Origin: Pseudomonas aylmerensis
Lineage (GTDB): Bacteria; Pseudomonadota; Gammaproteobacteria; Pseudomonadales; Pseudomonadaceae
Assembly: GCF_001702265.1 (NCBI RefSeq)
Contig: NZ_MAUE01000014.1
Span: 23,259-87,258, forward strand
DNA: 64,000 bases
Reading direction: 5' to 3'
Part shown: positions 63,867 to 64,000 of the stretch, piece by piece
Numbering within the stretch: position 1 is the stretch's first letter
Layout: every line of letters starts with the position of its first letter
Notes under the pieces: generated by a model
The model's database searches: none
Told to the model about the DNA's origin: nothing
The model's input: only the letters and a program-made list of their open reading frames with translations
Made by a program: the position numbers and the translations under genes

Positions 63867-64000
63867 GGGGGGGTCTCCTGGGTTCTAAGGTGCTTGAAGG
63901 ATGTTGACCTTTGGTGGATGAGTTGACGCAGTCGTGTGGGTTGACCCAGGCTGAGGCGCAGTTGATGAGTAAGTTGCACAAGGGCTGACTTCCTGGGGGT
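63867..64000. other. Right edge, no gene recognised
   Basis: No frame here has a recognisable family. A minus-strand frame stays open from the edge to a stop overlapping the yegS start, so the tail of an upstream gene is possible but unproven. Confidence 0.4.

Noticed and set aside
1..64000. Prophage, integrative element or transposon in the window
   Set aside because: No integrase, transposase, attachment-site pair or tRNA was seen; gene content and base composition are even, and the only mobile-like sequences are REP/REPIN palindromes.

Overview
The window reads as a chromosomal segment of a fluorescent Pseudomonas, most likely the P. fluorescens group. The evidence is high GC, pyoverdine genes (pvdH, pvdL, pvdG, pvdS), an atu acyclic-terpene cluster, a puuE-type allantoinase, a htrB-minCDE-rluA block in the Pseudomonas order, and many REP/REPIN palindromes between genes. 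No rRNA, tRNA, CRISPR array, transposase or prophage gene was seen. Identifications rest on reading the sequence and on remembered family motifs; no database search was run.

Layout. 1-6.0 kb: the end of a membrane protein gene, a LysE-family exporter, and on the minus strand a giant protein related to dermonecrotic-toxin-like proteins. 6.0-14.1 kb: a complete urate-to-glyoxylate pathway. uraH diverges from puuE-uraD-alc-allA-puuD-permease, followed by a Tsx-like porin. The divergent promoter carries two TTGT-N2-ACAA palindromes. 14.2-21.1 kb: patatin-like lipase, lipid A acyltransferase, minCDE, rluA and an M18 aminopeptidase, separated by REPINs. 21.3-23.8 kb: a 58-residue membrane protein and an MscS-family channel.

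24.0-47.2 kb is a pyoverdine region with a thiol-redox island inside it. An MbtH-like gene and pvdH lie on the minus strand, then an AmpD-type amidase, then the dsbS/dsbR two-component pair divergent from dsbD-tlpA-dsbG, then pvdL and pvdG (minus) and pvdS (plus). One canonical PvdS box (TAAAT-N16-CGT) precedes pvdH. Variant boxes (TAATT-N16-CGT) precede the MbtH gene and pvdG. A Fur box covers the pvdS promoter. PvdL reads FAAL-T-C-A-T-C-A-T-E-C-A-T, and the pocket residues of its third A domain spell a diaminobutyrate code. That matches PvdH, which makes diaminobutyrate. The low-iron chain would be: Fur releases pvdS; PvdS transcribes pvdH, the MbtH gene and pvdGL; the products start the acylated Glu-D-Tyr-Dab chromophore precursor.

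47.3-57.2 kb: a periplasmic solute-binding protein, then atuR divergent from atuABCDEF (citronellol/geraniol catabolism). A perfect 16-bp operator pair lies in opposite orientations between them; atuG and atuH are not downstream. 57.3-64 kb: an exonuclease, ppnP, a MOSC protein, cheV behind a strong sigma-28 promoter, a 149-residue protein that may be a degenerate Hpt domain, a NarL-type two-component pair, and a YegS-type lipid kinase.

Most genes are well-known families. The less explained parts are the giant toxin-like protein, the regulatory palindromes (puu, dsb, atu and the cheV upstream region), the variant PvdS boxes, the duplicated palindrome cluster at 19.2-19.75 kb, and the possible pseudo-Hpt protein.
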